Shown: piece by piece, positions 1-27,500 of the stretch
How the letters are laid out: every line of letters begins with the position of its first letter
Numbering within the stretch: position 1 is the stretch's first letter
NCBI GenBank assembly: GCA_029582155.1
Contig: CM055911.1
Span: forward strand, 20,151,514-20,215,513
DNA: 64,000 nucleotides
Origin: Panopea generosa
Lineage: Eukaryota; Mollusca; Bivalvia; Adapedonta; Hiatellidae
Direction of reading: 5' to 3'
Program-made: the position numbers and the translations under genes
The notes under the pieces: model-generated
What the model was told of the DNA's origin: nothing
Seen by the model: only the letters and a program-made list of their open reading frames with translations
Databases searched by the model: none

Positions 1-225
1 AAACTGATTTTGTTATGAAAGCAGTATATTTTAGTCACAGTATATCTTGTTATGCAGTAGTACAATGACATGTAACTCTTATTTGAAATCTTGTTTAAAT
101 ATCTTGATATGCAGAAGTACATGTAACTCTTTTTTTAAAATCTTGTTTAATATTTTGTTATGCAGAATAACATGTAACTCATTCTAAAATCGTGTTTAAT
201 ATTTTGGTATGCAGTAGTACATGTA
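1..225. repeat. ~50-bp tandem repeat, about 4 units
   Basis: Four diverged units share the words TTGTTATGCAG, ACATGTAACTC and AATCTTGTTTAA. The TATGCAG word recurs at about 51, 108, 159 and 208, so spacing shortens from 57 to 49 bp. It probably lies in an intron of the kinase gene. A T-rich tract with CTA interruptions follows at about 255-305. Confidence 0.75.
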
Positions 226-564
226 ACTCTACTTTGAAACAATTGTTTTGCGTATTTTTATTTTTTTTTTTTTCTATTTTTTTTTTTTCTATTTTTTTTT
301 TTCTTTTTGATAATATAAATGTTTGATCACTGTTGAAAGTGTTTAAATGTAACACAGTACCGTGTACACTTGATTCGAAACCATATTGAACTAGCATTAA
401 AAATAACTAGCATTAATAGTCATTAATGGAAGCGTTTATGGGTATTGTATCATGCTTTCAATGTATTCATTTCCATTAGATTTCAAATCGCATTCCAAAA
501 CTTGCGATCTTCTATCGATTAAAAAGTTCATGTTGTTATTCTGTGTCCTTTTAATCAACTTTAG

Positions 565-15001
<14,437 letters not shown>

Positions 15002-18000
15002 GTCCGTTACCTGCGTATTGGAATATATCAATGAATCAATCATATGGTATTTGTGATGCAATGTCACTAGTAGTGACTAGTTAGACTTTAATTGATACAA
15101 GGACTTATAGCCATGTCATGGTTGCACATACATAAAGAGGAGGAGATACTTGAAAAGGAGAAGATAAACAAACTTTATATTTGCTAACAGGAAAGCAATG
15201 GACAGACAAATTCGTATATGCATGGCATCAAATTGTGACATGCAAAGGAAGATTAGTTAAAATTGAGAGCATTGTTTATTGTTTTATAACCAACAAGGAC
15301 ATTGTTTATATTTTGATAATCACTTCTAGCTGTTGATTAGATTGATTTGCTGTCTCTGTCTGGTGTTGTTGAACACGTCTAGTTACTTCTGGACAAAACT
15401 ACATTATAACCATGCACATATCAAATGTCTTTCTGCAAGATATTTCATTGATTCAAACACTGTAACTTATGTTAGATTGACATAACTGAACCACACGCTT
15501 CCCTTGCTTACTTTCAAATTAAAGTATTTGTAAAGCGCTCTTTAAAGGTATAGAGCGAACAAATTGAAATTGACGTCAATTGTGATGGGATATTTAATAA
15601 TAGAATATATGTGTGTGCTAATATTATGACGCACGGATCTTGCGACTTAAGAACAAAAATAAAGAGATGTATTTATTTGTGGAGTTATTTATTTAAGAAA
15701 GCATAAACTTGTTTTTATTTATAAAAGAATGTACCTGTATTTGAATTTGCAGTTTCTTTATGAATACACGATTAATGTACATATCAATTGTTAGTAAAAT
15801 TCCAAATACTGATACATTCCATAGCCGTTTATTCTGTTTATTTATGGTCTTTTTGTTTGTTTTGTATTTTTTTAGAATTATGATATGGATATTTGTTTCA
15901 ATAATTGATATTTAGTATAAATAAGAATTTATAAATATTGTACTGTTTTATTATATTTTGTAAATGTTTGAGCATTTTATCCTAATAGATATAAGCCGTA
16001 TTCAGCAGTCCTTAAAGGGAATGTACCAGGAGAAAACGCTAAAAATGTCTTAATTATGAAAATGGATAAAAAGCATCTCATTACCGTTATTAAATAAAAG
16101 CCAGAATGCTTGGTATGACAAATCAACCAAAACGTGACAAAATCGATTGAAGTGGTATACTTAAAAAGAAATCCTCATTCTGAAAAAAGACAACAATTAA
16201 ATACTACTTGACGTCATTTGAACGTCTTTAAGATGAAACAGTTTTTATTACGTGTACACCTGTATAAAAGGCGGATCTACTCTAACACTTAAAAAACCCG
16301 GCGTACGTCCCCCCACCCCCATAAACTCTTATATTATATCCAATTTTACTATATTTCTACTAAAGAAACATGTGTGTCAAGACAGAGTTTGTGTTGCGCC
16401 CCTTTAAACCGAAATCCCTGATCCACCCTTGTCCATAACAGGTCATTTTTTAAACCAAAATGAAATCACGTGACTCATTTAATACGTCACACAATATGCT
16501 ACACTTTTAAGCTTGAAATCTATTTGGTCTAACCTTGGATTCAGTGACTATATAGAGGCATGATACATTAAAAAAATGTGTTTTAGCCAATTTTAAAAGT
16601 TTGAAAATTCCTGATGAATTCCATTCAAATCATTCAACCAAAAGTAGAAAATGCAATTTATTGTGTATTTCGTACAATAAATAAAAGAAAAGTCACGTGA
16701 CAAACACTACGTCATAAACATTCGTCATTTATGATGTTATAGCGTTTTCTTGTTAAATTGTTTGTATTATTGAGGTATATATGCGGCGATATATAGGGAT
16801 AGGGAATTGGTTGGAAATATGACAAGTTGATTACTTTTAATGTTACAAAGCTTATTAAAATTCAAAACACTGTATGTATTGTTTATTTTTACCAAAATAC
16901 TCCGAGTGTTCATTCTTATTTCAAATGTACGTAGTGTGCGTTTTATATTTATGTAACTGACGCCAATATATCTGACAAATATTTATCCAGTTATATAATA
17001 AATGAGCATATGGGCTATCAGACTGTGTAGATATGTTCTTATCTAGCATAATCACGTTTCATTATACTATAAGAAGTTATTCGAGGATGGCATGACATTG
17101 TAACGACACGGAGATGACTAACAGATGTATGAGAAAGTTAAATAGTAGTTCCTTGACTAAACTACGTAATAGACTATATACATACGAGAGTACCCAATTA
17201 TGGCATTGATTCATCTCCCATAACAACTGATTACGCACTGTGCTACATATAAATAATTGCACTTTTTGATCATTGAAATCATTACTGTTTGTAATTTATT
17301 GTTTATTTGTTGATTGTTCTAAAGCTTTTGATTATCCACGTACATGCATTTGATAGACTTATTCAAACATCTGTGGGTGGGCGGAAAAGTATTATTTTAA
17401 ATCCTTGATAAAAGTAAAGTAAACTCTAAACTACTGTCAGATGTTAAATAACAATTACAACGCCATTTTTTCTCTTGTTTTATTGATTGCCGAAAAGACT
17501 GTTAATCAATTAGAATTTTTCATTAATCATAATTCAATTGTTACTGCATTCAATACATAAGCTGCTAGGTGAGCAACCGGTCGCATTTTAAATAAACACA
17601 ATTGGTTCTACCAAGATTCGGATCTTCGACCTCTCGCTTCCGAGGCGGACGCCTTAGGCACTATGCCACGGATTAATTGTGTGTCCGTCGTCAATGTGCT
17701 CAATTATTTTGTTAAAACTTATTTATTTCACTTCGATACAAGTAAGTACAACTCATGCAAATCAAGCTCGAAGTCTTCCTATGTAGAACCAGTTTTAATG
17801 ATCAAGGGCACAACACATAGCCATAGCGGAGGATCGAACAACAAATTTATTTTACGTCGTTCAAAGACAATTTCAAATCTTACACCTACGTTTCAGACTT
17901 GAGTGCAGTTGTCGTAATCAACATCTGTTCGATTTATTCAAAATGTCTATAGCCTGACGATTTATTCAAAGCAATTATATTATAATTACCCAATTTGAAA

Positions 18001-18034
18001 GCAGTAATAATATATAAACCAAACTAAGTCCTTA
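15002..18034. other. 3' UTR of the RTK gene, then intergenic DNA
   Basis: The first AATAAA after the stop is at about 15658, so the 3' UTR could be roughly 670 bases. That is a weak inference. The rest is AT-rich, with CACGTGA words near 16467 and 16693 and one SINE head. I see no gene. Confidence 0.5.
17608..17671 (-). mobile_element. tRNA-like SINE head (minus)
   Basis: The reverse complement begins CCGTGGCATAGTGCCTAAGG (A box) and goes on through CGTCCGCCTCGG to AGATCCGAATCTTGG (degenerate B box). A tRNA-derived SINE head, with its body towards lower coordinates. Confidence 0.6.
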
Positions 18035-18276
18035 TATTTACGAGTATTTATTTTTCTTATTCTACTAAAAAGGCACGGCAGTTATTTCTGTTTATGAAGC
18101 ATATCGGCTTGATCAATGTATCGACATGCATACATTATTCATGGAACCTTTTTTCAGAGAAGTCATTACATTTACGAGTTTTCATTTCTGTTTTTCTATT
18201 CAGATAGCGCGGCTGTTGTATTATTCATATGAAGCATATTGATATGCCGAATCTTTGAAAAGGAAACACAATTACA
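18035..18276 (+). promoter_or_regulatory. Upstream region of lectin copy A, partly duplicated and conserved in copy D
   Basis: A block at about 18035-18130 repeats at about 18165-18255. Both carry TTTACGAG, TTTCTGTTT, a GCACGGC/GCGCGGC word and GAAGCATAT. The second block and its spacing to the ATG are also alignable at about 53325-53454 in front of copy D's PAN exon. Conservation between paralogues suggests promoter or 5' UTR sequence; function is inferred. Confidence 0.5.
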
Positions 18277-18588
18277 ATGATGATTATAGATAGTGTATGT
18301 TATAGAAATATTAAACTGTTATTAATGCATATTCTCGTTGCATCATCTTCGGATATGAAATTTCAACCTTTTGAAAAATTTGACGCTGGCAAATGCCGTG
18401 ATGGTACAGATGACATAACAATGTTGAATACAACGTCCTATGAATGTGTCAATGAGTGTCGAGCGCGTGTAAACTGTGTTTCTGTAAGCGTACACAATGC
18501 AGCAAAATTGTGCAGATTAAATATGGCGATGTCATCGATTGAAACATGCACTGATTTTATGTGTTCACAGAAAAGTACATGGATAAAG
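18277..18588 (+). CDS. Lectin copy A exon 1: signal peptide and PAN/apple module
   Basis: 104 codons ending in phase 0 at AAG-GTATGC. A hydrophobic leader precedes FEKFDAGKC. The PAN core reads SYECVNECRARVNCVSVSV then LCRLN, the usual C-x3-C-x5-C-x11-C spacing of apple modules. Two further cysteines follow (ETC, FMC). About 22 of 104 residues differ from copy D by hand count. Confidence 0.88.
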
Positions 18589-21500
18589 GTATGCCCTATT
18601 GTATTATCAACATTGAACTTGCTTGTGTTTGTTTATACATTTATCTATTTTATCATCGAGTGATAATCTTGCTTAATTAAATATATTTAACTAAATAAAT
18701 AATATTTGTTTGTGATTTATTTGTATCACGTGCCATTTAAAACAGTTCAACTATTAAAAAACTAGCTATGCCCTACATTGTTATGTATACATGCACTGTA
18801 CTACAATGTTATATATATATACATACAATGCACTACAATGCTATATATACATATAATGCACTACAATGTTACATATACATACAAAGCACTACAATGCTAT
18901 ATATATATATATATATATACATATAATGCACTACAATGTTATATGTACATATAATGCACTAGAATGTAATAATATACATACAATTCACTACACTGTTATA
19001 GGCACAAACAATACACTACAATGCTATACATACATACAATGCACTACAATGTTATTTATACATAACATACAATACAATGTTATATATACATTCAATTAAC
19101 AACACTGTTATATACACGTATAATACACTACAATGTTATATAAACATACAATACACTACAATTTTATACAAACCTACAATGCACTACAATGTTATACATA
19201 CGTACAATACACCACAATGTTATAAATACATACAATACACTACACTGTTATACATACATATAATGCACTACACTGTTTTACATACATACAATGCATTACA
19301 ATGTTATACATACATACAATAAACTATAATGTTATACATACATATAATGCATTACAATGTTATACATACATACAATACAATACAATGTTATATATACATA
19401 CAATACACTACAATGTTACTTATATACATAAAATGTGCTATAATGTTTTATATACATAAAACGTACTACACTGTTACACATGTTAACACATACAATACGC
19501 TACATTGTTATGTATACATACAATTCACTGCAATGTTATATGTACATAAACTGCACTACAATGTTGTATATATTTACAATGCACTACAATGTTATATATA
19601 TATACAATACAATACAATATTATATATATATACAATGCTCTACAATGTTATATATACATACAATACACTGCAATGTTATATTTACATACACTGCAATACA
19701 ATGTTATATATACATCCAATGCACTACAATGTTATATAAACATACTATTCACTACAATGTTATATAAACATACAATGCACTATGATGATATATATGCATA
19801 CAATATATTTATCGCAATTACATTTTGGCGGTTTATAAAATACAAGCATGATTACAAATATGAGTGTTTAAATACAAGTAATAAAATATAAAAATAAAGG
19901 ATTACACATTGAAGGAATAATACATGTATTATTAATTTCTCAATTATTTTAATACTAAATTACTCACTTACTTAATTACTTACTTACCTAATTTTTCAAT
20001 GATCCAATTTCACCATTACTTACTTCCCCACTTGATTAATCATTTAATTGCTCATATACTTATCAAATACATTACTTAATTAACTCATTGCTTAATATAT
20101 TACTTAATCAAATAATATACTTATTTAGTAACTCGCAAGCTTGGGTTTGCTTTCTTGTTTCTTTTAATTACTAACTTAATTACAACTTGTTTGTCAAACG
20201 AAGTCCGCAATTTTCTAGCCAATACGTGAATTATACATGGAGCGGACTGATTGGTGTATTTTTTGGACCAATCAGCGCTCTTACATAATACACAATTCAA
20301 ACTAAAAATGGCAGACTTTGTTCAACAAACACATTGTGGAAATGAAAATGGTCCTGATCAACTGTTTAGATGCTAGTGATATAGTACGTAAATGAGCAAT
20401 AAAGAGTTTATTTGTTGTCGACTTACCTAGTAACAACTAAGATATTGCTAGCCAAAAACAATACTATTTTTGTAAAAATGTAATTCACAACTCTCTATAA
20501 AATTGGCATTCAATAAGATGGAGGTACTCATTCCCAATCAAATTTCCTTTACTTATTTAACATATATTTTTGGCTATATTTGTATAGTTACCTTTATTTG
20601 CATATTCACAATACATTAGTTTATGGCCTGTGTATCTATTAGAGTCTCATCATAGTATATACAATAATGAACATAATATTTAAAATACAATTTACACAGA
20701 TATTACATACTATGTCATTCTCTACAGAATTGTAAGAGGCAATATTTTAATATCACAGTAATTATACAAAACTAAAACAACACATAAAATCATACAATAA
20801 AATACTTACTAGCTAAAAGGTGTATAGCAATTGTTAATCCGGACAAAAGAAGAATATTAATCTTCATTTTATTCATTTGTTTAAAACAGCATTAGAATAA
20901 ATTATATTTATTCACTACTTTTATAAACATTAGCAAAAGGGCAGAATTAAAAAAAAATATTTTAAAATCCTGAGGTCATTAAATATAAAATCTGACCGCA
21001 AACGGAGTGCAACTACTATGGGGCTATGGGGTACTTGAATTGTCTATGGTACATGTATGTAAAATATCAATTAACAACATCGATAACTGGTACGCAGATA
21101 TTTCTATATTTCTTAGAATAATAAATAATTAATAGATCAAGTGTTCGTCGAATGTCCGCTGTCAAACGCTAATTTGCATGCTTCAGTCAAGATAAAATAT
21201 AACTATCCTACAACTACATGACTGGATCCATATTTTTAATAAATAGTTGATGTGTTTGAAAAAAAAAAGTTATCCCAGAGGCATACGAACTATCTTTATC
21301 ACACACCACATTATTAAAGTCAGAACCAATAATCAGTGATAATATTGTAAATTGATGTTATGGAAATAAAGTTTAACCATATTGAAATATGAATATCTAA
21401 CTAATATCATCTACATATTGAAACATTATCACTTAATTAGCATTTCTTGTCAATCATAATCATGAGATAAATTAAATATGATTTGTATAAAACCAATCTC

Positions 21501-24500
21501 AAAGAGATGAAAGAAAAATAAATATGGATTATTTAAAAACATTGACATACCTCATTTGGGTTGGTAATGATTAACTTTATTGGCCTGATCACATTACTTA
21601 AATCTCCATTACTTTGTCTATAATATTATATACAATTATGCTCAGAGTCTATACTTTATGAATTAAAAGACGATGATTTATTCAACATGTTAACAGGTAA
21701 TTTACCTCAGTTTGTGAGGCAAACTGTTTCAAAACTTACACGGAATAAATGGAATCAGAACATAGAAAAGTAACCCCATTGAAGATTGGCCATAGAGCAA
21801 ATGTTAATGAAGGGTACAACCGTTGGTCTCATTAGTAGGGGCAATAATATGGCTGAAATACGAAGAACAGTTATCCTGTCATCTACACCGACATGTGCGT
21901 AACGAGAGAATGCACACATTATGTATCATCAAGAGAGAAGCACAAAAAGAAAAGCAAAGCAAGACAGTCACAGGATGAAACAAATGGCCAACTACGTCAA
22001 ATCATGAAATACATTCAAAGACGACCCATCGCCTAGCAATATTGGTGTTATGGAAGGTACTATTATTACTATTGATAGCTCCAGGAATACTGGTGGTGAT
22101 ACAAACCCGTGGAAGTATAGTAAGCCAATGTGTATTGTTTAAAAAGAAAAGTAGGCTGAAAAACTGAGTTTTAAAGTTGCGGTTAAGATAGATTTTACTA
22201 GTCCATCATCAGCTATGATTTCAACGGTGGATTTCTGGTGCTGTGTTTATGTTGATCAGAGAGGAACTAACTTCGTTGTTCACTCATCAGTTATGTACCT
22301 ACTTCGGCTCTCTTCGACTCCTATTGTTTGCTTGGGACAAACTGTAGTAATCTGGAGAGTTGTTGCTATGGAACCACAAAAATATGCCGACAAATATTCG
22401 GTATATTATTGACGGATGATTTTAATATAGCATCTTCCATGGCCAAGAGGTTATACCTATATCTGGACACTTTTATAGTGTAACATACTTGAATATGCGG
22501 TATATTGTCGCAAAGTATGGAAAGGGATATTAGATTGGATATTCAGAGGATTCATCTACGAAATAAACTGCACACCTCAGATGTAATGCTGGACATGTTA
22601 GAAAAATAATTTTCGTAGGTGAAGTGGCAGTCAACACAAATCGATACGTTCATTGCTTACACACAAAAATAAGCAAAGCTTAATTACCATGCAGACAGAG
22701 GCATTAGTAAATCACGACTAGCAGTAAGAGATACATATGTCTTAATTGTGATTACATGCAGACAGTCAAAAATGATTAACGGTGATGATTATAACCATAA
22801 CACTGTCTTAATCCCCAGCTACACATGTGTACGTTAGATGTTTTAATTTGAATTTCAGAAAGAAATAACGGAGTGTCTGTCGCTTGTGTGCACGGCTGGA
22901 TATAAATGTGATGTGGACATCATTACTGGAACCGCTTCCTGCATTGTTGCAGGTATGATGATAAGGATATCATTGAAACCCCTTTATTGTGGCATGTGGC
23001 TTAACCAGTCCCTTTCACACAAATTGTGTTATAAAGAGTATATCAAGTTTTATTGGTGGAGGAAGACATCGGAATGAATATGAGTGAACCACCATCCTTC
23101 CGCAAATAACTGGAACACTTTGGAAAATGAAGTACTGACTGGGAGTAAGGCCCAAGCCCATATGAAAAAAGTTTGTTTTAGCTAATCACTCTATAGATAG
23201 CCAGTATATTGCAAGATTCCAATCTAAATGTAGAATAGTTTAGCGAATACGGTAGCATGAACATGTGTATAATTTAAACACAGAAATGCACAGCTCATGT
23301 AGATAAACAGCGAACGAAAAAAAGTGATGCTATACACAATTCTCTTCGTTGACTATAAATGTAGAAGTCACAACAGAGGAGATACGACTCCGTTCCAAAA
23401 TACTTTGTTTATATACTGTTTTATGTTAAAGTTTCAATATTGTTACGAAATTGTTTTGTACTTTTCATTTAATATTCTCTTTTAAGATGTAGGCAAAAGA
23501 TTTAGAATTTGTTTGTGTTTACGTTTGTTTTAAGCTTATGAGTGAGATAACAATTGAAAATTGTTACACCATGGCAACGCCTTCTCATGCACCCTATCAG
23601 GTTCCTGGTGGTCCTTTGGGGGATGTTGTTCCATTCTTGGACCAGCATGGCACCAAGCTCCTTGATATTTCTTGGGATTGAGGTCGGGGATCGGACTGGC
23701 CAGTCCAGACGTGCAATATCCTCCCTCTGAAGGTACTCTCGAACAGCATAGGCAGCACGAGAACGGGCATAATCGTCCATTAGGATGAACCCCTCGCCCA
23801 CTGCACCAGCATGCAATCTTACCTGGGTATCGAGAATTTCATATCTATACCGCTGGGTATTCAGTGTGACCCGGTCAACGACAAAGACGTCTGTAAGTCC
23901 TTCCCAGCTGATCCCGTCCCAGACCATTACGGAGCCGCCGCAATAGCGGCCATGCTCATCAATGTTTGCTGCGTGGAATATCTCCCCTGGTCTTCTCAAT
24001 ACCCTAATAAGTCTATCTGTATAGTCTTAGCACTACCTGGACTCGTCTGTAAAAAGGACAGGTAGAACATATATATAACATGTATATTGCAATACGCTGG
24101 CTATTTATAAAATTATGCCATATTAGACATTTGTGTGCTCATCATGAATTTAAACGGTGGTATAAATCACGTAAATTAATTAATTGACTTGATCTGACGC
24201 GAGAAGAGAATTGCTCCGCCCACTGGTCATGTGTCATTGTTTGTCCAAGTAATTACAATGTAGGGTTTAATTAGATATCATCAGCTTGTCTAGGAAAAAA
24301 TGGCAGCGTAGCAACCAATATCGATCGCAGATTGGATTATCAATGTGTTTGATAGGCATTCCGCGTCAATTTAAATGCTGTGTGATGTCTGTTTAACATA
24401 TATTGAGTCAAATCGAACTAATTGTCAGTATACGTAATTATATTCTAATTAAAATACCATCAACCCTCCTGAAATATTAAGACAGTCATGGGGAAATTCA

Positions 24501-27500
24501 ACACACTGAATTTATTACATCGAACAGGTGGAGGAGACCTCAGTATCAATCTGATAAGAACAGTAAGACGTTTAATCAAACAAACTTCTCACATAAAATT
24601 GCTTAACACTGAAAAAACTGGTTCGAACCCACGACATCAAGACATTATCAAAGTTAATGGTCTTTAATTTGAGACCATTGCGTCACGGAAGACCATGTAC
24701 AGGCCTCTACCCAACCATGACTTATATACTATGGTTTTACATGAGAAACATCTGGACTGGACGGACAATTTACATACATTAACTAATAGCTTAATATGAG
24801 TAAAATCCAGTTAAGGATTCATGACTACTCACGTGCTATATAAAGGACAGACAAAGAAACCTGATTGATCATGACAATATAGTGAAATCATATGTATCTA
24901 TTTCATAAAGGGAGATAATTGAAATCACAACAACGGAATTTCCGATTTTTGAGATAGTTCCAGATGCACATTCACAATGCATGATATATATGTGGAGTTA
25001 ATTATTTGTTAACAAGCAGACATAAAAAGTACAGAGCAGACTACATCTCCAAAGACACAATATCAAGGCATGTGCCACACATTTGATTTGGTGTCAATCA
25101 TGACTTGTATACTATGGTTTTAAATGGATATAAATGAAATAAAAAATAGAAATATATACAAATGAATGGTTTGTCCGCCTATCATATCATTTTTTGGATC
25201 ATGGATGGTAACTTACTGTTATATAGATACCATAGAAGTATGCATACCTTACTATATGGCATTGCCCAACGGTATCATCGGTCAATGAATGTTGTTGTTC
25301 GGTGTTTAGCGTCTCTTTCAACAATTTTTCAGTCATATCGCGACGGTGTCTACTCAAGACAGTATTCTGAGCGCGGTCACACTAGAGTATCATGCCGCAG
25401 ACACATGGTATGATACCCCAACCAGTCACATTATACTGACACCGGGCCGACCAGACCTAGAACTCTCCTCTAAATGCTGAGCGCCAAGCGAGGAAGCTTC
25501 TACTACCATTTTCAAAGTCTTTGGTATGCCCGGCCGGGGATCGAACACACGACCTTCTGCATGCGAGGCGGACGCTCTACCACTACACCACGCCACGGTC
25601 CGGTCAATGAAAAAAAGTGTAATGGTATTTCAATTAAGCATGCATATTATGCGGCAGCCGTTAAAGTCTTCCTGCAGTTTTGCTGTTAATTTCGCTGGTG
25701 CAAGTAGTGGGGTTGAGGGTACTGTTGCATGTTTCGCTTTTCCTCGTTGACAGGCTCAATAAAACAGAGTTTACCATTTTATTTCATTTTGCTTTCAGTA
25801 TTCTTCTATCAAGTATTATTGCCATTATGATAAAAATGATAGCTATCGCCAATCAGTATTTAATAAAAATGCTTGTATTTTCTTGATTATACTTTCTTAT
25901 TATTGATTTAATTTAGAATGTTCACAGTCAAATATCGCCAATGGAGTTATTTTGGGGACAGAAAGAGCCGTAGGTAGTATAATATACCACAAGTGTGATG
26001 CTGGATATACGATGGAAGGTTCAAGAACAAGAACTTGTCTACCGTCTGGAGAATGGAGCGGGTCTTTGACAGCATGTGTTCTACGTAAGTGCGTGTGAAT
26101 TTTGGCGGGTTTGTAGGTATGTTCGAATGTATGATTGTAGATATGTTTGTATGTATTTGCATGTTTGTAGATATGTTGGTATGTATGGGTGGGTTTGTAG
26201 ATAAGTTGGTATGTATGAGTAGGTTTGTGGCTAAATTGGTATGCATGGAAAGGTTTTAAAAGTTGTGTAGCACATTTGTATTCACCTCTAAAAATCTGTT
26301 CAACTGATTCATATTTTCTTTCCTTAAATAACATTCTAAATCACCTGAAACCTGACTGAAAGAAGCGCCTCAAACAGTAGGCGGGCCCGTTCATAAAAAC
26401 GTAGGTCAAATATATACATGTAGCAGAAACTATTACAAATAAATGTTAAATATGAAAACTATATTAGCATTATAAAAAACATTTTTTTAATCAAATATAT
26501 ATAAGATCAGTGCAACTGTTTGTGACATCAATACTTATGTTGTTATTCATAACAACGTTAAAGAAAGTATATAAACTGTGTAACAAATATTGTAAATTGT
26601 GAATATGTATCAATATGGTGTATGATGTATAATACTGTTTTCTTACATTTACTGAATGGATATTAATTACTGTTCGAATTAATTGATATATAAGGGGTCC
26701 TCCGTGGCCGAATGGTCTAAGGCGTCGTCTCAAGATCACTTATATGTAACTTTCACCGCTAAGGTCGTAGTTTTGAGTCCTGCAAGCTCCAAAAACTTTA
26801 AGTGAGCATGTTTCCAGTTACTTGCGGATGGACGGTGGTTCTACTCAGTCTGATTCAGTCTGAGGTCTTCCTCCTGCAGAAAAAAATGGATATGCCATAT
26901 ATAACCTGAAATGTGTTGAAAATTGCGTTAAACCCCATTAAAAGAAATAATTAATTGATATATTAGGATTGAAATCAAATTAACATAATAATTATGTGTA
27001 TAGCTTATATTTGAAAATATTTCTTTTATCTATGTTTTTCCTTGTGAATATGTCATCAAGTTACTGGTATTAGTTGAAAATTTTCCCATTGTTTAGTAGT
27101 ATTTTTGTTAGCACTTATATCATCTAGTGACATTCTTTGTTAATTTTGTAAATATTTTATTTAGTGAAATTAAGCATAAATATTTAATTTATTTAGTTGA
27201 ATGTCAGACCGGTTGGGACCTATTTCAAGGCAATTGTTACTTATTCGGTAATGGTCAGGCGATGAACTTCAGTGCTTCAGTTGTAAGTATAATAAACAAT
27301 TAACTAATTATATATGGGTCAAGTTTATTAGACGTGTTTTTATTTCTTAATATGTGGGAATAGCATATTGACAAATTGTCCGGAAATATAACAACTTTAA
27401 ACGTCGATAAAATAATTTTGAAGCAAACCAGAATGTCTGGAAACTATAATTTTGAAATAGAAATGATAAAATGTAATAATTATTTATTAACAAGGGTTTT

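Noticed and set aside
18866-19891. Several overlapping Tyr/Ile/His-rich plus-strand ORFs
   Set aside because: They are frames drifting through the 28-bp minisatellite in lectin intron 1.
25900-26334. 144-codon minus ORF rich in THTYQ/NLSTN
   Set aside because: Antisense to the sushi exon and then a TATGTTTG-type simple repeat (26110-26240).
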